This document shows, one piece after another, positions 55,786 through 64,000 of a DNA stretch of 64,000 nucleotides. The position numbers and the translations under genes are program-made. The stretch comes from an uncultured Sphingomonadales bacterium. Lineage in GTDB: Bacteria > Pseudomonadota > Alphaproteobacteria > Sphingomonadales > Rhodothalassiaceae. The notes beneath the pieces were generated by a model. That model saw nothing but the letters and a program-made list of their open reading frames with translations. It made no database searches and had not been told where the DNA came from. Position 1 is the stretch's first letter. Every line of letters starts with the position of its first letter. Location of the stretch: assembly GCA_947499155.1 (NCBI GenBank), contig CANMND010000003.1:186001-250000 (forward strand), given 5' to 3'.

Positions 55786-57513
55786 TTACGACCCGAGTAT
55801 CATATAGGCGGCATTGCCAACGCCCACGAGCGCCTCGCCAACGATGAAGCCCGCCGCGACCGGTATCCCCACTTCTTCCGACCAGCTTTTGCCCTTGCGA
55901 CGGTCTGCAATTTCACGCAGCAAGGTTCCAATGGCATAGGTGAGGACAATGGAAAACGGCAGATAGAACCCAAGGCCCACCGTAATGCCAAGCCCGCCCT
56001 GGGTCGCAGTCAGAAGCGCCCCCATGAGCGCTCCGGCGATATATTTCATCACCGGCACATCGCCGCCCAATATGCCATCAACAGTTGACGCAAGCGCTGT
56101 TGCCTGTGGAGCGGGCAGTTCCGCCGAACCCATGCCATAGGCCTCATGCAGGACAAAAATAAGCGCCATGACGACAATCGGGCCGAGCCATGCCCCGATA
56201 AACTGCCCCCATTGCTGCATGCGCGGTGTTGCACCCACCAGATATCCGGTCTTGAGATCAAGCATCAGGTCCGTTGCCTGACTCATGGCGACACAGGTGG
56301 CGGCCCCCACCATGATGGCGGCAACAATGGCGTCACCGCGCTCAAGATCGGCGACGATGACAATCAGCAATGTCACCGCAATCAGCGTCATGCCGGACAA
56401 GGGCGACCAGTTGGTGCGCCCAATGGCTTCTGACAGGATGATACCTGCCATCCAGATCCACAGGGTACCGAGAACGCCCATGACAAGGCCACGCCCAATC
56501 CCGACGGTCTCAACCGTGGTAACAGCCATGACCATCAGCAAGATGGTGGCACCAGCCACGGCAAAATACAAAAGTTTGATGGGCATTTCATCGGCAGTGA
56601 TCCCGGCTTTTGATTTGGCTGCGTCCTGCATGGACCGTACCGCCGATAATATCAGGGGAAAGGCAAAGAAGACGCCCGCAAGGGCTCCACCAATCAACAT
56701 CCCGATACCCACGGGGCGAAACAGCATCACCCGCAGGGCTTCAGGGTCTGTTATCCGCGCTCCATCTGCTGCCAACGGGAAAGCATCGGTCAGGTCCAGC
56801 ATCGGCGCTATGAACCAGTAGACCACAAACCCGCCGATAATAAAGGCAAGACCACCGCGACCAGCAATAAAGGCAACCCCGATCACCAGCAGCGACAGAT
56901 ACCAGATTCCATTCATATAATCTGGCAAGCCAATAACGGATCCGAGATCGAAATAACCAATACCGGTGGAAATGGAAACGGCATGAATGATCGCTGCAAC
57001 GGCGGCCGCCGCCAGCAACAGGACCGCCTTGTGAATGCCGGCACCTGGGGATTTCAAAATCGTGGCCACAGCGACGCCACCGGGATAGGTCAGCCGCTCG
57101 AAATCAATCATCTGCTTTCTAAGCGGGATGATAAAGGCAATCCCCAGAAAAGCCCCGGCTATACAGCCAAAAGTCAAAATCACCGGGTCGAAATTACTGC
57201 CCTGCCCCAGAATGAAGATGGCCGGTACGGAAAACATCATCCCCGATGAAGCACCATTGACGGCACTGGCAACCGTTTGCGCCACATTATTTTCGACGAT
57301 CGACCGCCGACCCAGAAGGCCGCGCAAAATACCAAAGCCCAGAATGGCCGCAAGTTCCGACCCCTCAATGGAGAATCCGAGCTTTAGGGATGCATAACCG
57401 ATTGAAAGAGCGATGATAACGCCCAGAAACCATCCAACAATAACAGCATGCCAGGACAGTTCAGGATACGCTCCTGTTCCATGCACTGTGGCCGTTTTGG
57501 CTTTCGACGCCAT
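55786..57513 (-). CDS. OPT family oligopeptide transporter
   Basis: This 575-residue membrane protein has about 15 hydrophobic segments and the OPT hallmark of long glycine-rich membrane helices (AAILGFGILRGLLGRRS, YPGGVAVATILKSP, TGYLVGATPRMQQWGQ). OPT proteins take up small peptides, or metal chelates in plants and fungi. I chose the ATG at 57513, with GGGGAGGA seven bases upstream; an ATG at 57534 adds seven residues. With the peptidases in this window it suggests peptide scavenging. Confidence 0.9.
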   Translation of the reverse strand: MASKAKTATVHGTGAYPELSWHAVIVGWFLGVIIALSIGYASLKLGFSIEGSELAAILGFGILRGLLGRRSIVENNVAQTVASAVNGASSGMMFSVPAIFILGQGSNFDPVILTFGCIAGAFLGIAFIIPLRKQMIDFERLTYPGGVAVATILKSPGAGIHKAVLLLAAAAVAAIIHAVSISTGIGYFDLGSVIGLPDYMNGIWYLSLLVIGVAFIAGRGGLAFIIGGFVVYWFIAPMLDLTDAFPLAADGARITDPEALRVMLFRPVGIGMLIGGALAGVFFAFPLILSAVRSMQDAAKSKAGITADEMPIKLLYFAVAGATILLMVMAVTTVETVGIGRGLVMGVLGTLWIWMAGIILSEAIGRTNWSPLSGMTLIAVTLLIVIVADLERGDAIVAAIMVGAATCVAMSQATDLMLDLKTGYLVGATPRMQQWGQFIGAWLGPIVVMALIFVLHEAYGMGSAELPAPQATALASTVDGILGGDVPVMKYIAGALMGALLTATQGGLGITVGLGFYLPFSIVLTYAIGTLLREIADRRKGKSWSEEVGIPVAAGFIVGEALVGVGNAAYMILGS

Positions 57514-57665
57514 GCGCAGTCCTCCCCAGGACAATATAAGTCAGCCCCTCTTGTCGGGGGCCGGGCGATAATGGCGTGCCAGTACGCGAGGGGCAAGGAG
57601 TTTGGGCATTTTTTAACGACTTTTCGGGCACACGCCTGTGGGGAAAGGATTTTCAGGCCACCCCT

Positions 57666-58010
57666 TCAGATGATCGACTCGTCCAGTTCATGCCTGTTAT
57701 CGGGATCTTCAATTTCCAGCACCCACAAATCCCTGTCGCGTCCCCGCCTTTTGTCGATCATCGCTTCCGCCAGATGGTCATCAACAAAATCAGGCCCGGT
57801 TGCCTTGATCCAGGCCCGGCCGCCATCCATGTCCATGATCGGCTCCAAAAGCATCGCGCCTTTGGCAAAGGCATTTATTTTCAGCAGGATGCCCCCTGCA
57901 TCCCGGTCGCCGCGATGGCGTAAAAACGCATCCAGCCCCAGAGCCTGACAGCGCCTGATATGGGCTTTTACCCAAAGCTCTGTTTTAAGGCGCGGGGGCG
58001 GTCTGTGCAT
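57666..58010 (-). CDS. DUF1491 family protein
   Basis: This 114-residue protein has the DUF1491 pattern: RLKTELWVKAHIRRC near the start, RHRGDRDAGGILLKIN and RDLWVLEIED later. The family is restricted mainly to alphaproteobacteria and has no known function. It is upstream of the OPT gene on the same strand but with a gap of about 150 bases (57514-57665), and divergent from the photolyase. Confidence 0.85.
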   Translation of the reverse strand: MHRPPPRLKTELWVKAHIRRCQALGLDAFLRHRGDRDAGGILLKINAFAKGAMLLEPIMDMDGGRAWIKATGPDFVDDHLAEAMIDKRRGRDRDLWVLEIEDPDNRHELDESII

Positions 58011-58082
58011 TATCGGGTTTCCTCACTCTATGTTTGACCTTTATAATTGATCCGGGCAAGACAACAGGGAAAATCAAACAGA

Positions 58083-59564
58083 ATGACCCGCACTGCGCCC
58101 GTCATCATGTGGTTTCGGCACGACCTGCGGCTTAGTGACAATGAAGCTCTGGCTGAAGCCTCTCGCCAGAATGGTCCGGTTATTCCGCTTTATATCCTTG
58201 ATCCGCCTGATTATGCCAACCGGGAAAATGCGCCCGGCCCTGCCAGTCGCTGGTGGCTCGACAAAAGCCTACGCAGTTTGGCAGAAGATCTTGAGGCATG
58301 TGGCAGCCGCCTTTTGGTACGTCACGGTCCGGCTGCAAAATGCCTGACTGCCCTGTGTCAGGAAACCGGCGCCGTCGCCATCCATGCAACACCAGACGCC
58401 AACCCACAAGACCGCATATCCGACCAGGCGCTGGCGCAGCACATTCCGGTGCCGCTTTGCCACTTTGGCGACCCCTGCCTGCATCCGCCGGGAAGCATTC
58501 TGACGCAAGGCGGCCAGCCCTATAAACGCTTTACACCCTTTTGGAACGCGCTCAAGGCAATGCCTTTTGGGGACCGGCAAGGGCTGCAACAGTCGCATCC
58601 CGACGCTATAAAACTCACGGCACCTGCGCACTGGCCGGATGGGGTACCAGCAGAAGGCTGGCGACTTGTAACCGATTCACCAGACATCATGACAGAGGCG
58701 GACCACGGCTGGACCCCCGGTGAAAAAGGGGCAATGGCACAGCTTCACACCTTCCTTGATAACCATCTGGCCCGGTACCCCAAACTGCGGGACCGGCCCG
58801 ACCTGTCCGGCACGTCAAGACTGTCGCCCCATCTTCATTTTGGTGAGATCGCGGCATCGACAATCTGGCATCAGGTGAGATTCAGGTGCGACATGGAAGA
58901 GGACAGTATTGATGAGCCGGCCTGGGCCTTTTTGCGACAATTGGGCTGGCGGGACTTTGCCCATCATCTGCTTCATGCCTTCCCGGACCTGCCGCACAAA
59001 CCCATGGGCCCGGCCTATGATCAGTTCCCGTGGCGCGATGATCCGCAACAACTCACAGCCTGGCAACAAGGGGAAACAGGTTATCCCCTTGTGGATGCGG
59101 GAATGCGGGAACTGCTCCACACCGGGTTCATGCACAATCGGGTCCGCATGGTTGTGGCAAGCTTTCTGGTCAAGCACCTGACGATCCACTGGCGGCAAGG
59201 CGCTCACTGGTTCATGGAAAGGCTGGTGGATGCAGATCTTGCCAATAACAGTCTCAACTGGCAGTGGGTTGCCGGATGCGGACCGGACGCGGCACCCTTT
59301 TTTCGCATTTTCAATCCCATGACACAAAGTGAACGTCACGACCCCGCTGGCACCTATATCAAGCGCTGGGTGCCGGAATTGCAGCAGCTGGCCGCACCCC
59401 ATATCCATGCACCATGGAAAGCACCTGATTCTGTTCTTGGGAAGACAGGTATACGCCTTGGAAAAACTTATCCCTTGCCCATGATAGATCATGCAACAGC
59501 ACGGGCACGGGCACTTGAAGGCTATGAAGCGGTCAAGACAGCACGCCGACGGCTTAAAGACTGA
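58083..59564 (+). CDS. phrB: Deoxyribodipyrimidine photolyase
   Basis: This 493-residue flavoenzyme repairs cyclobutane pyrimidine dimers with blue light. The N-terminal Rossmann domain begins [17 protein letters not shown]; the FAD-binding domain has [25 protein letters not shown] and [22 protein letters not shown]. It fits class I CPD photolyases; no (6-4) or DASH features are obvious. An ATG at 58083 gives the natural start; the frame extends to 58047. Confidence 0.95.
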   Translation: MTRTAPVIMWFRHDLRLSDNEALAEASRQNGPVIPLYILDPPDYANRENAPGPASRWWLDKSLRSLAEDLEACGSRLLVRHGPAAKCLTALCQETGAVAIHATPDANPQDRISDQALAQHIPVPLCHFGDPCLHPPGSILTQGGQPYKRFTPFWNALKAMPFGDRQGLQQSHPDAIKLTAPAHWPDGVPAEGWRLVTDSPDIMTEADHGWTPGEKGAMAQLHTFLDNHLARYPKLRDRPDLSGTSRLSPHLHFGEIAASTIWHQVRFRCDMEEDSIDEPAWAFLRQLGWRDFAHHLLHAFPDLPHKPMGPAYDQFPWRDDPQQLTAWQQGETGYPLVDAGMRELLHTGFMHNRVRMVVASFLVKHLTIHWRQGAHWFMERLVDADLANNSLNWQWVAGCGPDAAPFFRIFNPMTQSERHDPAGTYIKRWVPELQQLAAPHIHAPWKAPDSVLGKTGIRLGKTYPLPMIDHATARARALEGYEAVKTARRRLKD

Positions 59565-59670
59565 TCGAACCTCTCACCATCTGTCAGCAAAAGCGGTGAT
59601 CCTAACCAATCGGTAACCATGGTGCCTTTATCCTTGCAGCAGAGATAAATACAGTCTGCCGGAGACCGGA

Positions 59671-60720
59671 ATGCGCGACTGGCGAAAGATCTGTGTCGGA
59701 CCTGACAACAGTCTGGAACACACAATGCGGGTGATTGATGCTGGAGCCGAGCGGATCGCGCTTGTGGTCGATGCGGATGATCGTCTGCTGGGGCTTGTCA
59801 CCGATGGCGATGTGCGGCGCGCATTATTGCGGCATCTGGCACTGGATACACCTGTCTCGGACGTTATGACCCCTCACCCCATTGTCGCCCATGTCACCCA
59901 CAGTCGCGAGGATCGCCGCCATCTGATGGATCAGCGCGGACTTTATCACATACCCATACTGGATAGTGACCGACATCTTGTGGGGCTTGAGACCCTGCGC
60001 GATGTCATGGGCAAGCCCCTACACGATAATCCGGTGGTTCTCATGGCAGGCGGCCTTGGCACAAGACTTGGCCCACTAACCAAGGATCGGCCCAAGCCCT
60101 TGCTGGAAGTCGGCCCCCGCCCCTTGCTTCAGACTATTGTGGAATCGCTTGCAGCCAGCGGGTTTCGCAAATTCTATCTCGCAGTCAATTATCATGCCGA
60201 CCAGATTATGGATTATTTCGGCGATGGCGCAGACTATGGCGTGGAGATTTCCTATCTGGTTGAAAGCAAACGCCTCGGCACTGCAGGCCCCTTGAGCCTG
60301 ATGACAGAACGGCCCGATCTGCCGGTTCTGGTCATGAACGGCGATATCCTGACCAAGATTGATTTTGAAAGCCTGCTGTCCTTCCACAAGGGACGGAAAA
60401 GCCTTGCGACCATGAGCGTACGCGAATACGGCATGCAGGTCCCCTTTGGCACGGTCAGTGTCGTTGATGGCTATGCGGTGGAATTGCGCGAAAAACCCAC
60501 TCAGCAATATTTCATCAATGCGGGCATTTATGTGCTTGACCCCAGTCTTCTCGACCGGGTGCCCAAGGACACGTTTTTCGACATGCCGGACCTGTTGCAG
60601 CAGGTGATCGACCGAAAAGAGCGCCTGTCGGTCTTCCCCATTCACGAATACTGGCACGATATCGGCAGGCCTGAGGATTTCGAGCGGGCGCAGGTGGATT
60701 ATCAGGCAGATTTTGCATGA
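59671..60720 (+). CDS. ptmE: Nucleotidyltransferase with CBS domains (PtmE-like)
   Basis: This 349-residue protein has two CBS motifs (about 1-115) and then a sugar-phosphate nucleotidyltransferase domain with VVLMAGGLGTRLGPLTKDRPK at about 121-141 (signature GGxGTRL). The architecture matches Campylobacter PtmE, which makes GDP-glucosamine for legionaminic acid. It is the first of four overlapping genes of a nonulosonate operon. GGAGACCGGA precedes the ATG. The nucleotide used is inferred from homology. Confidence 0.85.
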   Translation: MRDWRKICVGPDNSLEHTMRVIDAGAERIALVVDADDRLLGLVTDGDVRRALLRHLALDTPVSDVMTPHPIVAHVTHSREDRRHLMDQRGLYHIPILDSDRHLVGLETLRDVMGKPLHDNPVVLMAGGLGTRLGPLTKDRPKPLLEVGPRPLLQTIVESLAASGFRKFYLAVNYHADQIMDYFGDGADYGVEISYLVESKRLGTAGPLSLMTERPDLPVLVMNGDILTKIDFESLLSFHKGRKSLATMSVREYGMQVPFGTVSVVDGYAVELREKPTQQYFINAGIYVLDPSLLDRVPKDTFFDMPDLLQQVIDRKERLSVFPIHEYWHDIGRPEDFERAQVDYQADFA

Positions 60721-61340
60721 CGCCCACATCCAGACTTGTTGTCATGGGAGCCGGTGGACATGCAGGTGTTCTGGTGGACGCATGGACACAAGCCCGATGG
60801 CCCCGCCTTCTTGGCCTGCTAGACCCCCGCCCTGAGCCGGGTACAGTCCGCCACGGACTGCCGGTTCTGGGTGATGACCGGTGGCTTGACGACAAAAACC
60901 CTGCTGACCTGCGCCTGATATTGGGTATCGGCCACCAGCCCGGTAATACCATTCGCCTCGCCCTTGCCCATGCCTTGCGCAGGCGGGGCTTTCAGTTATC
61001 CGGCGTGCGGCACCCGGCAGCGACCGTCTCGCCAAAAGCAGAGCTAGCGCCCGGCGTTCAGGTTCTGGCGGGAGCCGTGGTCAATCCCGGTGCATCTATT
61101 GGGGTTGATACCATTATCAACAGCCGCAGCGTCATTGAACATGACGTGACCACCGGTCCCCTTTGCCATGTGGCACCCGGTGCTATTGTCTGTGGTGATG
61201 TGGTCATGGGTGAAGGCGTCTTCATCGGGGCAGGTGCCATCATCCTTCCCGGTGTGAGGCTTGGTGACGGCGCACTGGTGGCGGCAGGGGCTGTGGTCAC
61301 GGGCGATATAGCGGCAAAAGGACGAGCAGACAGATGCTGA
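60717..61340 (+). CDS. NeuD/PglD-like sugar acyltransferase
   Basis: This 207-residue protein has the NeuD pattern: an N-terminal Rossmann-like half with LVVMGAGGHAGVLVDAW and a C-terminal left-handed beta-helix of hexapeptide repeats (about 110-195, e.g. VFIGAGAIILPGVRLG). Relatives acetylate sialic acid or UDP-sugar amines. In this locus it is probably the N-acetyltransferase (LegH-like) or an O-acetylase. It overlaps ptmE by four bases. Confidence 0.85.
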   Translation: MTPTSRLVVMGAGGHAGVLVDAWTQARWPRLLGLLDPRPEPGTVRHGLPVLGDDRWLDDKNPADLRLILGIGHQPGNTIRLALAHALRRRGFQLSGVRHPAATVSPKAELAPGVQVLAGAVVNPGASIGVDTIINSRSVIEHDVTTGPLCHVAPGAIVCGDVVMGEGVFIGAGAIILPGVRLGDGALVAAGAVVTGDIAAKGRADRC

Positions 61341-62062
61341 ACGGCAAGCGCATTTTGGCATTAATCCCGGCACGGGGCGGCTCCAAAGGCGTGCCCGGCA
61401 AGAATATCCGCCCCCTGGGCGGTCGTCCGCTGATCGCATGGACCATCGATGCGGCCCGCCGCTCGCGCCATATCGACCGTCTGGTGCTGTCATCAGACAA
61501 TGCGGATATCATCAAAATCGCGCAAGAGCATGGCTGTGACGCGCCCTTTGTCCGGCCGTCAGACCTCTCCGCCGACGACACCCCCGGCATCGCACCGGTC
61601 AAGCACTGCGCCGAGATGGTGCCCGGCTATGACTATCTGGTGATCCTGCAACCCACATCGCCCTTCCGCTCCACAGACGATATCGATCAGGCGATTGAGA
61701 CCTGTATCAACCAAGATGCGTCATCTTTGGTATCGGTGACAAAAGCCAGCCAGCATCCGTCATGGATGTACCGCATCACTGAGAACGGCACATTATCCCA
61801 TGTCATGAATGAAGCCCCCCATGCCCGCAGGCAGGACCTGCCGTCTGTTTATGCCCTGAACGGTGCGATCTATGTGGTGAAGGCCGATTGGCTTCAGACT
61901 GTGGACAGCCTGCTTGGTGCGGATACGCTCGCCTTTCCCATGCCAAAGCACCGCTCCATCGACATCGACACGGCCCTTGATTTCCGCATCGCCGAAGTGA
62001 TCGCCCAGGATATTTTGTCAGATCAGGCGGATAATATCCGTGCACGGGAAGCGGCCATATGA
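61334..62062 (+). CDS. neuA: CMP-nonulosonate synthetase (acylneuraminate cytidylyltransferase)
   Basis: This 242-residue enzyme activates a nine-carbon sugar acid with CTP. The signature LALIPARGGSKGVPGKN at about 8-24 binds CTP; VILQPTSPFRSTDDI and the VYALNGAIYV motif follow. NeuA, LegF and PseF cannot be separated by eye; the PtmE-like gene favours LegF. It overlaps the gene before it by seven bases and the one after by four. Confidence 0.92.
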   Translation: MLNGKRILALIPARGGSKGVPGKNIRPLGGRPLIAWTIDAARRSRHIDRLVLSSDNADIIKIAQEHGCDAPFVRPSDLSADDTPGIAPVKHCAEMVPGYDYLVILQPTSPFRSTDDIDQAIETCINQDASSLVSVTKASQHPSWMYRITENGTLSHVMNEAPHARRQDLPSVYALNGAIYVVKADWLQTVDSLLGADTLAFPMPKHRSIDIDTALDFRIAEVIAQDILSDQADNIRAREAAI

Positions 62063-63162
62063 AGGATGAGAATAAGACCTGCTTCATCATCGCCGAGGCC
62101 GGTGTCAATCATAATGGCGATGTGACATTGGCGCACCAGCTTGTGGATATGGCAGCAGACGCTGGTGCTGATGCCATCAAGTTTCAGACCTTTGATCCAT
62201 CCGCCCTAGCCACCCATAAGGCTGAAAAAGCCGCCTACCAGAAGTCTGCCACTGGCAATGACGGCGGTCAGCGCGCCATGCTGGAAAAGCTGGCATTAAA
62301 TGACTCGGACTTTACCGCCCTCAAGGAGGCTGCCGAAAAGCGCGGGCTTTTGTTCATGTCCACAGCCTTTGACAACAAGAGCCTTGATTTTCTATCCGAT
62401 ACATTAGGACTTCGGCTGCTGAAAATCGCATCGGGAGAGATAACCAATGCGCCCTTTTTGTACCGGCATGCCCAAAAGCCGGGACGATTGATCCTGTCTA
62501 CCGGCATGGCAGATATCGCTGATATTGCCTTTGCACTGGGGATTATCGCTTACGCCACCCTTCGCCCGTCGCCCCCTTATACCCGCGAAGACATTGTGCG
62601 CGTATTTGAAAGCTCCAGGGGCCAGCAGGTTCTGCAAGAACGGGTAACCTTGTTGCAATGTACCAGCGCCTACCCCGCACCGGACGACAGTCTTGACCTT
62701 AAAAGCATTGTCACCCTGAAAAACCACTTCCATATCCCCACAGGATTTTCCGACCATAGCGAAGGTATAGCCGCCGCCATAGCCGCCACAGCCCTTGGTG
62801 CCACAATGGTGGAAAAACACATCACGCTGGATCGCTCGCTTCCCGGACCGGACCACAGTGCATCCCTGGAGTTTGATGCCTTAAAAGCCATGGTGGATGG
62901 TATTCGCACCGTAGAAAAGGCATTGGGCGATGGTGAAAAGCAGCTGAGAGATGTGGAGACTGACAATCGCCGCCTTGCACGCAAGTCTGTTGTTGCAACA
63001 AGACCCATCCAAAAGGGTGCGCTGTTTTCAGAAGACAATCTCGGCTGCAAGCGCCCTGGCACTGGCCTTGACCCGTTTCACGTCTGGACCCTTATGGGCC
63101 AGCCCGCTACACGTGATTATGAGACCGACGACCTGATTACAATGTTCGAACAAGACGTTTAA
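62059..63162 (+). CDS. neuB: Nonulosonate (sialic/legionaminic acid) synthase
   Basis: This 367-residue NeuB-family enzyme condenses PEP with a six-carbon sugar to make a nonulosonate. It starts CFIIAEAGVNHNGD, has IKFQTF, KIASGE, STGMAD and the C-terminal antifreeze-like SAF domain (about 305-367, with RSVVATRPI-type residues KSVVATRPIQKG). LegI, NeuB and PseI share this form; LegI is favoured by context. It overlaps the cytidylyltransferase gene by four bases. Confidence 0.92.
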   Translation: MKDENKTCFIIAEAGVNHNGDVTLAHQLVDMAADAGADAIKFQTFDPSALATHKAEKAAYQKSATGNDGGQRAMLEKLALNDSDFTALKEAAEKRGLLFMSTAFDNKSLDFLSDTLGLRLLKIASGEITNAPFLYRHAQKPGRLILSTGMADIADIAFALGIIAYATLRPSPPYTREDIVRVFESSRGQQVLQERVTLLQCTSAYPAPDDSLDLKSIVTLKNHFHIPTGFSDHSEGIAAAIAATALGATMVEKHITLDRSLPGPDHSASLEFDALKAMVDGIRTVEKALGDGEKQLRDVETDNRRLARKSVVATRPIQKGALFSEDNLGCKRPGTGLDPFHVWTLMGQPATRDYETDDLITMFEQDV

Positions 63163-63183
63163 GCCTCGTAGCGCAGCCGTTTC

Positions 63184-63852
63184 CTAGCGTCGTTCGCGCA
63201 ACAGCATGAAGGCTTCCGCCGCCTCAACACCGATCGCAGACCCTCTTAGCCGGGCAAGAGCTTCCACACTCGTCATGCTGCGAGGAAAGGGATGTGTGCC
63301 CAGTTCATCGGGATAAAGGTCCAGAGCCTCAAGCTTTTGCGCCAGAAAGTCAGAAATATCCATGAACAGATTGGGCCTGAAGGCTGCAGCCGTCGGGTCG
63401 ATGCCGAAATCCGTTTCCGACAGGGTTTCATAGGCCCGGACAGAACGCACCGACGGACAGCGGAACGCCTTGGTCGCCGCCACGCCAGCCTCAAACACCG
63501 CACGATGATCTGTATGCACATCACCCGGATAGGGCAGATAGACAATCTCTGGCCTGATGGCGTCCACTAACTCTACAAACGCGCCCACAAGGTCATTGCG
63601 AGGGATCTGGTCAAGGCCCGCTGGCGGCAAACCAAGTTCGGCCACATCCGAAAAGCCATAGTACTTCCTGACGGCCTGCACTGTCCGTGCCCGCTTTTCT
63701 GCCTCGTCAGCGCTATAGCCATGCTGCTCCAGCACCGATGTCACAAGCAGCCAGTGAATGCTGTCACCATCATTGCGATGACGCAAAAGCGTGCCACCAA
63801 CGCCATAGGTTTCATCGTCTCCGTGCGGCGCGATAACCAGAACCTTGCTCAT
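63184..63852 (-). CDS. PIG-L family deacetylase
   Basis: This 222-residue LmbE/PIG-L protein has the zinc motif APHGDDE near residue 8 and the second ligand in HTDHRAV. Such enzymes deacetylate GlcNAc-containing compounds. It lies in the nonulosonate locus, convergent with the synthase, and its ATG overlaps the stop of the preceding gene by four bases. It may remove an acetyl group from a pathway sugar. Confidence 0.87.
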   Translation of the reverse strand: MSKVLVIAPHGDDETYGVGGTLLRHRNDGDSIHWLLVTSVLEQHGYSADEAEKRARTVQAVRKYYGFSDVAELGLPPAGLDQIPRNDLVGAFVELVDAIRPEIVYLPYPGDVHTDHRAVFEAGVAATKAFRCPSVRSVRAYETLSETDFGIDPTAAAFRPNLFMDISDFLAQKLEALDLYPDELGTHPFPRSMTSVEALARLRGSAIGVEAAEAFMLLRERR

Positions 63853-64000
63853 TGGCTGTCTTCTTCCTTGTCGAGATGGCGTTTAAATAACAAGCGGTCC
63901 TTGTCGGCCATATCCGTCAATATGGCGACCATTCTTCTGGCTGCATCCCCTTCACCATAAAGCGACGGGGCCGAGGTAACGACCGATTTATACGGCTGGT
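63849..64000 (-). CDS. Probable UDP-N-acetylglucosamine 2-epimerase, C-terminal part
   Basis: Only the last 50 codons lie in the window. They read KSVVTSAPSLYGEGDAARRM then a helix to the stop; YGEGDAARR is typical of the C-terminus of hydrolysing and non-hydrolysing UDP-GlcNAc 2-epimerases (NeuC/LegG/WecB). The stop overlaps the PIG-L start by the ATGA arrangement. The rest runs off the right edge, so this call is limited. Confidence 0.6.
   Translation of the reverse strand, partial: QPYKSVVTSAPSLYGEGDAARRMVAILTDMADKDRLLFKRHLDKEEDSQ

Overview
This 64 kb window is ordinary chromosomal DNA from an alphaproteobacterium. The evidence is the block dnaA / rpsT / enoyl-CoA hydratase / mutM facing ubiE / ubiB / coaBC / dut, the order yebC-ruvCAB-ybgC-tolQRAB-pal-cpoB-tilS-ftsH-folP-glmM, a class I lysyl-tRNA synthetase, and the small alphaproteobacterial families DUF3126 and DUF1491. 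Secreted or peptide-handling hydrolases, an OPT transporter and a legionaminic/sialic-acid locus fit a marine-type Rhodospirillales/Kordiimonadales-like organism, but the exact order is inference. I see no tRNA, rRNA, CRISPR array, insertion sequence or prophage.

Layout. 1-6939 is all on the minus strand: dnaN (cut by the left edge), a secreted amidohydrolase, a double-hairpin intergenic repeat, dnaA, a 642-base non-coding stretch, rpsT, echA and mutM. At about 6940-7037 polarity flips, and most genes to the right are on plus: ubiE-ubiB-coaBC-dut, an Rrf2 regulator, a MoeB/ThiF E1-like enzyme, an AhpD-like protein, class I lysK (minus) and yebC. The Holliday-junction operon ruvCAB runs into the Tol-Pal envelope operon (16.0-24.1 kb), followed by tilS, ftsH (with a heat-shock-like promoter), folP, glmM and thiD (24.1-31.0 kb).

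31-46 kb is a mixed housekeeping region: TerC-like membrane protein, GNAT acetyltransferase, AlkA-type glycosylase, oligopeptidase B, Xaa-Pro aminopeptidase, a dienoyl-CoA-isomerase-type crotonase, two membrane proteins, a 56-residue basic protein, an SDR epimerase, a HerA-type ATPase paired with an unrecognised 561-residue protein, a YgjP-type metalloprotease, DUF3126 and a SleB-type cell-wall hydrolase.

46.5-55.2 kb holds a class Ia ribonucleotide reductase whose nrdA and nrdB are separated by a penicillin-binding-type serine hydrolase and a divergent phosphoenolpyruvate-carboxylase-fold protein with replaced catalytic-loop residues. A further diiron (ferritin-like) protein follows nrdB. 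Then come a small membrane protein, an OPT transporter, DUF1491 and a DNA photolyase. The right end (59.7-64 kb) is a nonulosonic-acid locus: a PtmE-like nucleotidyltransferase with CBS domains, a NeuD-like acyltransferase, a CMP-nonulosonate synthetase and a nonulosonate synthase on plus, meeting a PIG-L deacetylase and the tail of a probable UDP-GlcNAc 2-epimerase on minus. The most unusual items are the PEPC-like protein inside the RNR locus and the HerA-partner protein.
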